The notes beneath the pieces are model-generated. The model searched no databases, was not told the DNA's origin, and worked only from the letters and a program-made list of their open reading frames with translations. 49,868 nt of DNA from Gemmataceae bacterium. GTDB lineage: Bacteria; Planctomycetota; Planctomycetia; Gemmatales; Gemmataceae. This document shows positions 15,696-23,989 of this stretch, piece by piece (the stretch's first letter is position 1; each line of letters opens with the position of its first letter). Where the stretch lies: contig JAQGHQ010000237.1 of NCBI GenBank assembly GCA_028288765.1, forward strand, positions 1-49,868, written 5' to 3'. Position numbers and translations under genes: made by a program.

Positions 15696-17432
15696 TCACT
15701 TCTTCAGGGGCTTGACGAGCTTCGCCCGGAGGGCGAGCCGGATCCCGCCCTCGTCCCCGCGGCCGACCAGCTCGACGCGGTCGATGAGTTCGAGCACCGC
15801 CGCGAACTGGTCGATCTGCTTCAACAGGTTCTTCTGATCACCCTGTTTCGCCGTCGCCAAGAACTCCGCGAGCTTCTCGCGGTGGGTCGCGAGATAGGTC
15901 CGGGTGGCAGGGCCGGAGACCCGCGCCAGGAGCGATTCGCCGGTCGCTTGTGGCGCGTTCGCGGCCGGGCGGCGGAACCGCTTGACGGCGTCCGGCGAAC
16001 CCGCGAGTACCAGATAGCCGTCCTTGAGAGCAAACGACGGACGGATCCCCGGCGGGAACGCCTTCTCGCCGACGAGTGACGTGATCACCACGTCCCCGTC
16101 CTGCGTTTCCTCGAGATCGATCTGGTCAGTATGGCCCGAGTTGTAGGCCACGCGGGCGGCCTCGAACCCGAACCCGACCGACCGCGCGATCGCCCGGACG
16201 GTCTCTTTCCCGTTCGGGCCGCCGGCGTCGATCTGCACGGCGGCGACGACCACAGGGACGGACCCGCCGGCGCGCGGGGGCGGCTCCGCCCAGACCGCCC
16301 AGTTCGGGCCAAGGGCATCGAATACGCGGGGGAGTTTGTCGCGACCAAACACCGGCCCGAGAAACCTCTCGGCGACCGTCGTGACCGGATTCTTTTCCTT
16401 GACCGGGACGAGCGCGCCGATCAAGTCGATTACCTCGGCTGCCTTGAACCGGCCCGCCGCCGCGAACAGCGCGTCGTCGGGGACCGATTGCCAGATCTCG
16501 GGAGTCGTGCGCGGGCCGGTCAACCACCCTTTCGCGGGCGCCGGGAGAGCCCCGGGACGAAACTGTAGGGACACGCCGGCTTCGAGATCGGCCCCGAGAG
16601 AGAAGTAGACCGCGGCGGAGTCGAGCGCCCGCCAGACTTCCTGGAATCGGGTCAGGAACTCTTTTTCCGCGGCCCGGGCGCCCGCGACCTTGGCCGCCAG
16701 TTCGGCGTCGAGCGGACGCGGGTTGATCAGGGCGACCGCGAACGCGTCGGCGACGCCGAGCTTGGCGAGCTTTGCCACCAGGCCCGGAGGTTTGACGCCG
16801 GCCGGGGGGGCGGCCTTGTCGCGGTCGATCACGGCCAGGATGTCGGGCTCGGTCCCGGAGAAGGCGAACACGTCGCCGCGGAAGCAGTAGAAGTCCGACC
16901 CGCCGCCCGGCTTCTGTCGCTCGAAATACTCCTCCCCGTTGTGCTGCCGGCGGGTCACCGACTTGACCTCGCCCGTCCCGGTCTGGATTGCGTTCAGTCG
17001 CTCGACCAGCTTCGCGAGCATGTCCGGTTTTCGCGGGCGGACGAGGACCACCGCCCGCTCGGCCTTCGGGTCGTCGGGCGGGGCGGGGGTGTAGGCGAAC
17101 ACGACGGCGTCGCCGAATACCTCGTTCAGCAGGTCGTCCGAGGTGACACCGAGCGCGAGGAATAAGGGCGCGGCCGCCTCCCGCACGTGTTTCAGGTCGC
17201 CGGCCGCAAACAGCTGCCGGCCCAGGACTGATTTCGGGACCCATTCAACGAACGGGGAGTTCGCGACGTCCCGGACGTGGTCCCGGGCGTTCTGGAGGAG
17301 CAGTACGAAGGCGGCGTCGGGTGGGGCGACCCGCAGCACCTCGTCGCGCGGGGCGGCGGGGGCGGGTGGGGCGACGCACGCGACGAGTCCGGCGACGAAA
17401 AATAACCGGTAAAAGTGTTGAGCTCGGGACAT
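15696..17432 (-). CDS. Secreted protein of unknown function (DUF3352-like)
   Basis: A 578-residue exported protein with a signal peptide (about residues 1-26, ending APPAPAAP). The mature part alternates hydrophobic strands and helices, with segments such as LRVAPPDAAFVLLLQNARDH, DAVVFAYTP and KDGYLVLAGSPDAVKRF. This layout recalls the large secreted planctomycete and cyanobacterial proteins grouped near DUF3352, but I cannot confirm the family. There are no cysteine pairs beyond one Cys, no lipobox and no catalytic motif. It is followed by the palindromic repeat cluster and precedes nothing on its strand, while the anti-sigma/sigma pair lies upstream. The function is unknown. Confidence 0.7.
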   Translation of the reverse strand: MSRAQHFYRLFFVAGLVACVAPPAPAAPRDEVLRVAPPDAAFVLLLQNARDHVRDVANSPFVEWVPKSVLGRQLFAAGDLKHVREAAAPLFLALGVTSDDLLNEVFGDAVVFAYTPAPPDDPKAERAVVLVRPRKPDMLAKLVERLNAIQTGTGEVKSVTRRQHNGEEYFERQKPGGGSDFYCFRGDVFAFSGTEPDILAVIDRDKAAPPAGVKPPGLVAKLAKLGVADAFAVALINPRPLDAELAAKVAGARAAEKEFLTRFQEVWRALDSAAVYFSLGADLEAGVSLQFRPGALPAPAKGWLTGPRTTPEIWQSVPDDALFAAAGRFKAAEVIDLIGALVPVKEKNPVTTVAERFLGPVFGRDKLPRVFDALGPNWAVWAEPPPRAGGSVPVVVAAVQIDAGGPNGKETVRAIARSVGFGFEAARVAYNSGHTDQIDLEETQDGDVVITSLVGEKAFPPGIRPSFALKDGYLVLAGSPDAVKRFRRPAANAPQATGESLLARVSGPATRTYLATHREKLAEFLATAKQGDQKNLLKQIDQFAAVLELIDRVELVGRGDEGGIRLALRAKLVKPLKK

Positions 17433-17476
17433 CCGCTTTCGGCCTCGGCCGGCCCGGAGGGCCGCATTGTGGAGGG

Positions 17477-18202
17477 TCAGGACTTCATCTTCGGCTGAAT
17501 TGCGCCGACATCCCGCAATAGCCGGGTGAACGCCTTCTGGGCCGAGCTGGTGACCGGCTCCAGTCCGATTTTCGCGGCCTCCGGAATCTCGGCGAGCGAT
17601 TGCCCGGCTGACTCCGGGTCGCCAGCGGGGGGGGCGGGTGTATTCAGAAGGGAATCGGTCAGGGCGGCAAAAACCTTTGGGGCGGACGCGGCCGGTTCGG
17701 CGAGTGCGCGGGAGGAATCCCGGAGGGCATCGCCGGTCTTCGCCAGCTCGTCAGTCACCCGGATTGGTTGCACTGTAGGCGCGGGGACTGGTGCGCCCGG
17801 CGGCCGTTCTACCAGTTCCGGCGCCTCCGGGTCAACGGGCTGCGGAAGATCCGGGTTGCGGGATATCGCCCACGCGGCCACAACTATGGCGGCGGCCAGC
17901 CCGGCGGTCAGTGCGACCCGCCGCCGCCCCCCCGCCCGGCGGTCGGCCCGCACCCCGGCCAGGATCGCGGTCGTGAGTCCGAGGGGAACGGCAACCGGCT
18001 CCGCGGGCTCGGCCAGCGCGGCGAACAGGAATCGGGCAGCCCGGACCCGCTCGCGACAGGTCGCACAGGCGGCCGGGTGCGGGTCAACGGCTAACGCATC
18101 AGCAGTGAGACGGCCGTCGAGGACCGCCTGGATACGGTCAACGGTCGGTCCGCACGCGGGCGGGAGAGGGAGGGGGATGTCGGGATCGGTGGGCAGGTTC
18201 AT
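17477..18202 (-). CDS. Zinc-binding anti-sigma factor (ZAS type), single-pass
   Basis: A 241-residue membrane protein that should bind and inhibit the ECF sigma factor encoded just upstream. The cytoplasmic N-terminal part carries H42-x3-C46-x2-C49 (HPAACATC), the classical zinc anti-sigma signature. One membrane helix spans about 96-113 (VALTAGLAAAIVVAAWAI). The outside part is Pro/Ala-rich and low in complexity, with no recognised sensor. The frame is open further upstream through the sigma gene, but the ATG at 18202, 7 bp after the sigma stop, gives the correct N-terminus. The tight spacing indicates co-translation with the sigma factor, the usual arrangement. Confidence 0.85.
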   Translation of the reverse strand: MNLPTDPDIPLPLPPACGPTVDRIQAVLDGRLTADALAVDPHPAACATCRERVRAARFLFAALAEPAEPVAVPLGLTTAILAGVRADRRAGGRRRVALTAGLAAAIVVAAWAISRNPDLPQPVDPEAPELVERPPGAPVPAPTVQPIRVTDELAKTGDALRDSSRALAEPAASAPKVFAALTDSLLNTPAPPAGDPESAGQSLAEIPEAAKIGLEPVTSSAQKAFTRLLRDVGAIQPKMKS

Positions 18203-18209
18203 CACGGGT

Positions 18210-18779
18210 TCAGCCGGGTTGGGCGGGGGTGTTCGCGTTAGTAGGGTCGTCGGGCACGAGTCCGCGTGAGCGGAGGCGGTCGAGGATCTCCACCCGGGCG
18301 CGGTGAAGCCACGTCTTAACGGTTCCCACCGGCCGGGCGACGACGTCGGCGATTTCCTCGTACGACCGACCCTGTTCGTGAAACAGGACGAACACGGTCT
18401 GGTAATCGGGCCGAAGGCCGTCAACCGCCCCGCGGATCTCGCGGGTCAGCTCGGCCGAGTCGTCGCCGGACCGGTGGTCGGCCGTCTCGTGCAGGTAGTC
18501 GGCCAGTTCCGGTCCCTTCGCCCGCCGGCCGAGGGCGGTCCGGCACCGGTTCACGGTGATCCCGAGTACCCACGGGCGGAGCGGCCGGCCGGCATCCCAC
18601 CGGCGGAGGCTCCGGAACACCCGGAGGAACACCTCCTGGGCCACGTCTTCCGCGTCTTGGCGGTGGCCGAGGAGACGAGCGCAGAGCCCGTAGACGTCCT
18701 GCTGAAACTGCTCCACAAGCTCGCGGGCAGCGGCCGGATCGCCGGCCAGGCAGCGGCGGACGAGCGCGGCGTCGGACAC
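18210..18779 (-). CDS. ECF-type RNA polymerase sigma factor
   Basis: A 189-residue sigma-70 family protein of the extracytoplasmic-function type. Region 2 lies at about residues 16-82, with the core-binding helix DAEDVAQEVFLRVFRSL and the -10-reading segment ending in PWVLGITVNRCR. Region 4 lies at about 128-175, with RPDYQTVFVLFHEQGRSYEEIA and the recognition helix PVGTVKTWLHRAR. Regions 1 and 3 are absent, as expected. It is followed 7 bp later by its zinc anti-sigma factor. The signal is not evident from the sequence; the target genes are unknown, and no second copy of its own promoter could be identified by eye. Confidence 0.93.
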   Translation of the reverse strand: MSDAALVRRCLAGDPAAARELVEQFQQDVYGLCARLLGHRQDAEDVAQEVFLRVFRSLRRWDAGRPLRPWVLGITVNRCRTALGRRAKGPELADYLHETADHRSGDDSAELTREIRGAVDGLRPDYQTVFVLFHEQGRSYEEIADVVARPVGTVKTWLHRARVEILDRLRSRGLVPDDPTNANTPAQPG

Positions 18780-18863
18780 AAGCGGCCCTCTACGGGGATG
18801 TACCCGCGAGTGCGAGGCGGGGTTTCAAAACGGGTCATTCGGCGACGGCCGCCAGAGATTCGG

Positions 18864-18883
18864 AAAAAAACCCGAACCCCGGG
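18864..18883 (-). terminator. Weak terminator-like hairpin with T7 tract
   Basis: On the minus strand a short CCCG/CGGG stem (18880-18883 and 18871-18874) with a 5-nt loop is followed by seven T (complement of 18864-18870). It lies downstream of the small basic protein gene at 18948. The stem is short, so the call is tentative. Confidence 0.4.
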
Positions 18884-18947
18884 CCGTTCGTACGACGGGG
18901 AGAGGGAAACCCCGACCCCTCATCCCCGCGGGCGGGGCCGTAAACCG

Positions 18948-19217
18948 TCACCGTCCCGTCTTCTCGATCGCCTCCCGCAGCAACTCGATTGCCTCCCGGA
19001 CACTCGTCTCCGGGAGCGACTTGCCCCGTTTCTCCAGTTCCTCGCCGAACCGGATCGCAGTCTCCTGCATCCGCTCGTGCGTCTCGTGGGACCCGCCGAC
19101 CAGGGCCATCTCTTCCGTCCGGGTCACCCGCTTGTGTCCGTCCTCGCCGTCCAGTCCGATCCCGACGATCGCACCCACCTTCGGCCCTGCCTTTTTCCCG
19201 GATTTCTTCTTCGGCAT
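18948..19217 (-). CDS. Small conserved-looking protein of unknown function
   Basis: An 89-residue protein with a very basic N-terminus (MPKKKSGKKAGPK) and a predicted helical, charged C-terminal half (HERMQETAIRFGEELEKRG, then EAIELLREAIEKTGR). The start at 19217 is supported by a strong GGGAGG six nt upstream; a longer frame to 19280 has no such site. There is no membrane segment or cysteine. The central piece VGAIVGIGLDGEDGHKRVTRTEEMALVGG looks like a small beta hairpin, perhaps a binding loop. I recognise no family. It is divergent from the FHA-GAF-phosphatase gene, with about 200 bp between them that could hold promoters for both. Confidence 0.7.
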   Translation of the reverse strand: MPKKKSGKKAGPKVGAIVGIGLDGEDGHKRVTRTEEMALVGGSHETHERMQETAIRFGEELEKRGKSLPETSVREAIELLREAIEKTGR

Positions 19218-19415
19218 GACAAACCTCCCGTGATTCCCGGGGCGCGCTGTTCGGGTTTTTGGGGCTCTGTAAGTACGCACTATTCTAGCCGCGCGGCAAA
19301 CGCCCGGCGGGCCGCTTCCTTGCGTTCCGGTAGCGTGGGGGATAATATCGGAGTGGGTTCATTGCGATCCGTGCCCCGGGACTCGACCGCTCGCCCTAAC
19401 CACCGGACCGCACCA

Positions 19416-21182
19416 ATGCCTTCGTTAATTCTCCTGAAATCGCCCGGCGGCGCGTCCCCGGGCGAGACGATCCCACTCGACGGCGAGCTGCTCGTCATCG
19501 GGCGGGACGCGGACACTTGTCAAATCGTGATCCCGCACCACGCGGTCAGCCGCCGGCACGCCCAGATCAGTCGGTCGCAGGGCCACTTCTTCATCGAAGA
19601 CCTACGGAGCCGCAACCACACCTTCGTGAACAGCAAGGAAATCTCCACCCGGACCCCCCTCAAGGCCGAGGATAAGATCAAGATCTGCGACTTCCTGTTC
19701 CGGTTCCACGACGAGCGGGTGAAGGACCCGCCACCCCTCCCCACGTGGATGAAGAAGGAGAAGGGGAAGGACGAGGAGGACGAGGCCGAGACGGGTGGGA
19801 TGACCACGATCGAGGCTACCGGGACCCGGGTGAACGTCCAGAACTTCCTCGAGCTCCAGCCGTCGGATCGGCTCCGTGCTCTTTTGGAGATCAGCACGAA
19901 CCTGGGCCGGACGCTCGAACTCGACCCGCTCCTGGACCAGGTCGCGCACACCCTGCTCGGGGTGTTCCGGCAGGCCGACCGGTGTTTCGTCATCCTGCTC
20001 GACGAGCGGGGCAAGCCGGTCCCCAAGGCCGTCCGGACCCGCCGGCCCGCGCTCGAGGACACCCGGTTCAGCCGGACGATCGTGAAGAGGGCGGTGGACG
20101 AGATGCAGTCGTACCTGAGCGAGGACGCGTCCAGCGACATTTCCCTCGGCCCGGCCGCCTCGATCGCCGAGTTCCGCATCCGCTCGGTCATGTGCGTCCC
20201 CCTGACCTCGGCCGACGGGCGGGCGCTCGGGGCGATCCAGATCGACACCCAGGACCGGGCGAAAAAGTTCCGGGAGGACGACCTGAACCTGCTGACGATC
20301 GTGGCCAACCTGGCCGCGGTCTCCGTCGAGAAGGCGAAGCTGCACGAATCGATGCTGGTCCGGGAGAAGGAGCGGAAGGAGATCGAGCTGGCCCGGGCGG
20401 TACAACTCGGGTTCCTCCCCCAGACCTTCCCGGAGATCCAGGATTACGAGTTCTACTCGCACTATTCCCCGGCCCAGTCGATCGGCGGCGACTACTACGA
20501 CTACATCCACCTGCCGAACGGGCGGCTGGCGATCGTGTTGGGGGACGTGGCCGGGAAGGGCGTCCCGGCCGCGCTCCTGGTGGCCAAGCTCAGTTCCGAG
20601 GTCCGGTTCTGCCTGTTGACGGAACCGGACCCGGCCCGGGCGGTCGGCCTGCTGAACGACCAGATGATCCGGGGGGGGCTCGGGGACCGGTTCGTGACCC
20701 TGGTCACCGCGGTCATCGACCCGGCCGCCAACCAGCTCACGGTGGTGAACGCCGGGCACATGAGCCCGCGCCTGTACCGGGCGGGGATGGACGAGCTGAC
20801 CGACGTGATCTCGACGGACGCCACCGGGTTGCCGCTCGGCATCATGCCGGGGTTCGAGTACGAGGCCGCGACCCTACAGCTGGACCCCGGGGACACCATC
20901 GTCATCTTCACCGACGGGGTGACCGACGCGATGGCCCCGAGCGGGGAGATGTTCGGCCCGGAGGGCGTGGACCGGTGCTTTACCACGGACGACGTTCCGG
21001 GGGGCGGGTCCCGCCCGAAGCAGGTCGGGGAGCGGCTGGCCCAGGCGGTCCGGCGGCACGCGAACGGCCAGCCGCAGAACGACGACATCGCCGTCGTCTG
21101 TTTCGGCCGGCTGGAATCGGGACACGCGCCGGCGGCCAGCGTCACCACCCGGGCGGTCCCGCTCCAGAACCGGCCCCGCTGA
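19416..21182 (+). CDS. FHA-GAF-SpoIIE/PP2C serine phosphatase
   Basis: A 588-residue soluble signalling protein with three domains. The FHA domain (about 1-100) has GRDADTC (29-35), SRRHA (45-49) and LRSRNHTFVN (63-72), and should bind phosphothreonine. A GAF-type sensor follows (about 155-310), then a short coiled coil, then a PPM/SpoIIE-type phosphatase (about 325-565) with GGDYYDY (357-363), GDVAGKG (376-382), FTDGVTD (498-504) and QNDDIAVV (554-561). All metal-binding Asp residues are present, so it should be active, probably in a partner-switching or kinase-linked pathway. The frame is open far upstream, but the ATG at 19416 gives the natural FHA N-terminus. ClpS follows 34 bp later and may be cotranscribed. 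Confidence 0.93.
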   Translation: MPSLILLKSPGGASPGETIPLDGELLVIGRDADTCQIVIPHHAVSRRHAQISRSQGHFFIEDLRSRNHTFVNSKEISTRTPLKAEDKIKICDFLFRFHDERVKDPPPLPTWMKKEKGKDEEDEAETGGMTTIEATGTRVNVQNFLELQPSDRLRALLEISTNLGRTLELDPLLDQVAHTLLGVFRQADRCFVILLDERGKPVPKAVRTRRPALEDTRFSRTIVKRAVDEMQSYLSEDASSDISLGPAASIAEFRIRSVMCVPLTSADGRALGAIQIDTQDRAKKFREDDLNLLTIVANLAAVSVEKAKLHESMLVREKERKEIELARAVQLGFLPQTFPEIQDYEFYSHYSPAQSIGGDYYDYIHLPNGRLAIVLGDVAGKGVPAALLVAKLSSEVRFCLLTEPDPARAVGLLNDQMIRGGLGDRFVTLVTAVIDPAANQLTVVNAGHMSPRLYRAGMDELTDVISTDATGLPLGIMPGFEYEAATLQLDPGDTIVIFTDGVTDAMAPSGEMFGPEGVDRCFTTDDVPGGGSRPKQVGERLAQAVRRHANGQPQNDDIAVVCFGRLESGHAPAASVTTRAVPLQNRPR

Positions 21183-21216
21183 CCCGCCCCCGGCCCAACC
21201 GGAAGGAGGACTCACG

Positions 21217-21546
21217 ATGAGCACCGGTCCCGCCATCCTGCCCGACACGGAGACGCAGGAGGAACAGAAGACGAAGCGTCAGCCGCCGTACAACGTCATC
21301 CTCCTGAACGACGACGACCACAGCTACGAGTACGTGATCCTGATGCTGAAGGAGTTGTTCGCCCACCCGTTCGAGAAGGGGTTCTTGCTCGCCGAGGAGG
21401 TGGACAAGACGGGGCGGGCGGTGGTGTGTACGACGAGCCTGGAGCGGGCCGAGCTGAAGCGGGACCAGATCCACGCCTTCGGGCCCGATTCCCGCATCCC
21501 CCGCTGCAAGGGGTCGATGTCCGCCGAGATCGAGCCGGCGGAGTAG
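21217..21546 (+). CDS. clpS: ATP-dependent Clp protease adaptor ClpS
   Basis: A 109-residue N-end-rule adaptor that delivers substrates with bulky N-terminal residues to ClpAP. After a flexible, charged N-terminal extension (1-22), the ClpS core begins with PPYNVILLNDDDHSYEYVI; N31, D32 and D33 match the substrate-pocket acidic cluster. The position of E. coli H66 appears to be D63 in EEVDKTGRAVV, which is a notable change in the pocket. An SD (GGAAGGAGG) precedes the ATG. It follows the FHA-GAF phosphatase gene by 34 bp, and no clpA is in the window. The fold assignment is firm; substrate specificity may differ from the enterobacterial protein. Confidence 0.9.
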   Translation: MSTGPAILPDTETQEEQKTKRQPPYNVILLNDDDHSYEYVILMLKELFAHPFEKGFLLAEEVDKTGRAVVCTTSLERAELKRDQIHAFGPDSRIPRCKGSMSAEIEPAE

Positions 21547-21553
21547 TGGGTCA

Positions 21554-21635
21554 GGTGTTTGGTGTTGAGAATCGCCAGTTGTCCACTGGCGTCTCTCGGG
21601 TTTTCGGGCGGGCGGAGGTTCGAACACCAAACACC
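21554..21635. repeat. 13-bp inverted repeat enclosing a 7-bp hairpin after clpS
   Basis: GGTGTTTGGTGTT (21554-21566) and AACACCAAACACC (21623-21635) are exact reverse complements. Inside lies a second perfect stem CGCCAGT (21573-21579) / ACTGGCG (21585-21591). The structure sits between convergent genes and may serve as a bidirectional terminator; no T tract is strong. It could also be a small repeat element. Confidence 0.7.
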
Positions 21636-21651
21636 GTGTGCGCCGATTCGT

Positions 21652-22236
21652 TCACTTCTTTTCGTCGGCCTTGCGGACCGACTTGATCACCACGTCTTCC
21701 TTCGGTTCGGACGCCTTGCCCCGGGGGGCCGGCTTCTTCTCCACCTTGGCGATCTTGTCGACCACGTCCATGCCCTCGATCACCCGGCCGAACACGCAGT
21801 ACCCGACCCCGTTCGGGTCCTCCTTCTTGTCCAGGAAGGTGTTGTCCACGGTGTTGATGTAGAACTGGCTGGTGGCGCTGTCCGGGTCGGAGGTCCGGGC
21901 CATGGCGACCGTCCCGCGGGCGTTTGAGAGCCCGTTGGCCGCCTCGTTCTTGATCGCCGGCTTCGTCTTCTTCTCCTTCATCCCGGGCTCGAACCCGCCG
22001 CCCTGGATCATGAACCCGTCGATCACCCGGTGGAAAATCGTCCCGTCATAGTGTTTGTCGTCGAGGTAGGAGAGGAAATTCTTGACCGTGACCGGGGCCT
22101 TTTCCTCGTACAGCTCGATCTTGATGGTCCCGTGGTTCGTCTCGACCACGACCACCGGGTTGGCCGCCCGGGCGGACCCGGCGGCGACGGCACCGAGGGC
22201 GAAGAAGCAGAGCGCGAATACCTTGATCGTCAGCAT
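21652..22236 (-). CDS. ppiA: Secreted cyclophilin-type peptidyl-prolyl isomerase
   Basis: A 194-residue periplasmic PPIase that speeds proline isomerisation during folding of exported proteins. The signal peptide is [20 protein letters not shown], cleaved near ARA-A. The mature cyclophilin domain shows [13 protein letters not shown] (catalytic Arg and Phe-Met core), [16 protein letters not shown] and [14 protein letters not shown], so the active site is complete. The C-terminus is basic and Lys-rich. An SD (AAAGGACAACC) lies before the ATG. The zinc-ribbon membrane protein gene is 205 bp upstream on the same strand. The gene symbol is by analogy with E. coli. Confidence 0.93.
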   Translation of the reverse strand: MLTIKVFALCFFALGAVAAGSARAANPVVVVETNHGTIKIELYEEKAPVTVKNFLSYLDDKHYDGTIFHRVIDGFMIQGGGFEPGMKEKKTKPAIKNEAANGLSNARGTVAMARTSDPDSATSQFYINTVDNTFLDKKEDPNGVGYCVFGRVIEGMDVVDKIAKVEKKPAPRGKASEPKEDVVIKSVRKADEKK

Positions 22237-22440
22237 GGTTGTCCTTTCGACGGGTGACGGGTCGCCGCCCGCGGCACGAGCCGGGCAGCTCTGGGTGGCA
22301 AAGGGGTTGTCAGGCGTTCCACACGATCACCCCGGCGGATCGGTAACCGGCCGCCGGCCGACGGTCATTCTACCCGGCGACCGGCACTCCGGCTGTCCGG
22401 GCGGTTGAAACCCCGTCGTCCGGTGCGAACGACCGGGCGG

Positions 22441-23715
22441 CTACTTCCAGGCAGCGGCGGGGATGCGGAACTCGAACCGGTCGCTCTCGTCCACCCGCCT
22501 TGCGTCCAGGGTCAACGTAAGGGATTCGGTACCGGGCGCGGGTTCGGGAAAGACGAGGAGTTCGTTGACCGGTGCGCCGCCCGCGGGTAACGGCTGCCTG
22601 TACTCCCCAAAGTACTCCAGCTTCCTCCCGTCCGGAATCCGGGGCGCACCCAGGGGGGTGCCGCCCGGGTAGGACAGGACGCATTCCCCGCTCGTCACGG
22701 GCTGCCACCGCCGGTACTCGCGCGGCCTGGACGGGGAAAGATTCTGGAGATCGAGCCAGACGAGGAACAAAGTGGAAGGCGAGTCAGACCTGCGGCCGGC
22801 CGCGTCGACAAGGGGGGCCCGGGCGATTCTGGCCGCGCGGACGCGGACCTGAACATCGCCGAGTTGCTGCCACTCGGACGACCATACCCCGGGCGGGGGT
22901 GGGAAGGTGCTGACTGGGCGGGGCGGAGGGGCGACCGAGATCGCAACACCCGGCGGTGGCTGCGCTGGTGGCGCGCTCGGTCCGGTCTTCGGCTCAGGCT
23001 CTGGCATCTTCGACGGCTGTGGGGTCTTGCTTTCGTGTGGGGCCGGGGGGGGCTCTGGAGCCCCGCCTCCCGCGATCGGGTCGGCCCACTCACACGGGAT
23101 GAAGAGTTCGCGCCCCCGGTCGGCCGACGTGTCGACTCGGATCGCAACCCAAAACGGTCCGGTATCGGTGACAACCGCCTCCGTCCCTGGGGGTAGGTCG
23201 ATCAGCCGGCCTTCGTGGTAAAGCGGCTTCAGCTCCGGGTGATCCTTGCTCATCCCCAACCGCATCGCGTCTGCCAGGCTGCGTGGGTCGGCGGCTGCTG
23301 GTATGGCCCTGGCAGAAGACTCCATGATTTTCAGTCTGACCCGCTCGCCTCGACGAAACTTGTTTTTCTTGAGCTTCTCGCTGCCCGGACCCGGGCCCGG
23401 GTCCGGCTGGACCACTTCGGCGCGAGAATCCGGCTCTCGGTCCCTCGAAACGCTTACAGCGACAACAAACACGACGGCCGCGAAGAGCACCAGACACCCG
23501 ATTCCGAACATGATCGTGACCGGACTGATGGGTGCTCTGCCAACGGAAGCAGCGGGTGGCCGGGCAGGAGATGAAGGGGGTGACGAGGCAGGCGGTGAGG
23601 GGGCAGCGAACGCGAAAATCGCCCCACAATTGGGGCACCTTCGAGAAACGTCCCGCCCGCGGGGATACCAGGTGTAATTACACCGTAGGCAGTGGTTTAG
23701 GGGGCGATTGATCAT
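22441..23715 (-). CDS. Zinc-ribbon, single-pass membrane protein
   Basis: A 424-residue protein. Near the N-terminus is a zinc-ribbon with two CxxC knuckles (CLRC and CPNC) about 17 residues apart, then a Pro/Ser/Ala linker and one membrane helix (about 68-92, ISPVTIMFGIGCLVLFAAVVF). After a charged linker there is a probable SH3-like or beta-barrel region (FRRGERVRLKIMESS to FIPCEWADP), another proline-rich linker, and a C-terminal beta-sandwich-like domain (from QLGDVQVRVRAARIA) that recalls extracellular DUF4352-type domains. The overall function is unknown; similar zinc-ribbon/TM/sandwich proteins are frequent in planctomycetes. The ATG at 23715 is used; a GTG two codons upstream is equally plausible. 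Confidence 0.7.
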   Translation of the reverse strand: MINRPLNHCLRCNYTWYPRGRDVSRRCPNCGAIFAFAAPSPPASSPPSSPARPPAASVGRAPISPVTIMFGIGCLVLFAAVVFVVAVSVSRDREPDSRAEVVQPDPGPGPGSEKLKKNKFRRGERVRLKIMESSARAIPAAADPRSLADAMRLGMSKDHPELKPLYHEGRLIDLPPGTEAVVTDTGPFWVAIRVDTSADRGRELFIPCEWADPIAGGGAPEPPPAPHESKTPQPSKMPEPEPKTGPSAPPAQPPPGVAISVAPPPRPVSTFPPPPGVWSSEWQQLGDVQVRVRAARIARAPLVDAAGRRSDSPSTLFLVWLDLQNLSPSRPREYRRWQPVTSGECVLSYPGGTPLGAPRIPDGRKLEYFGEYRQPLPAGGAPVNELLVFPEPAPGTESLTLTLDARRVDESDRFEFRIPAAAWK

Positions 23716-23989
23716 GGTCACAGGTCCATCAGAGTCAAGAAAGCGGCCAAGTGCAGGTCAACCCAGCGAAGTAAGCGTGAGGAAAGCCGGAACAGAAAAC
23801 CCACGACCATTCTTAGCGAGTCTAAACGATCTAACAGGGTCACGGAACAGGCAATGTCGGTAGTGCCCCAGGGCCCGACCGCAGTGGGACAGAGCAACCC
23901 CGGGGTCGGTCGTTCCGACCCTTGCCTCCAGCCCGAGGAATGGATACCGTTGGAGCCACCCACCGCCCGCCCGTTCCCCTGGTGCGATC

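Noticed and set aside
18303-19415. Long N-terminal extension of the FHA phosphatase frame
   Set aside because: It runs antisense through the sigma factor and the small basic protein genes with Arg/Pro-rich, featureless translation; the FHA domain begins right at the ATG at 19416.
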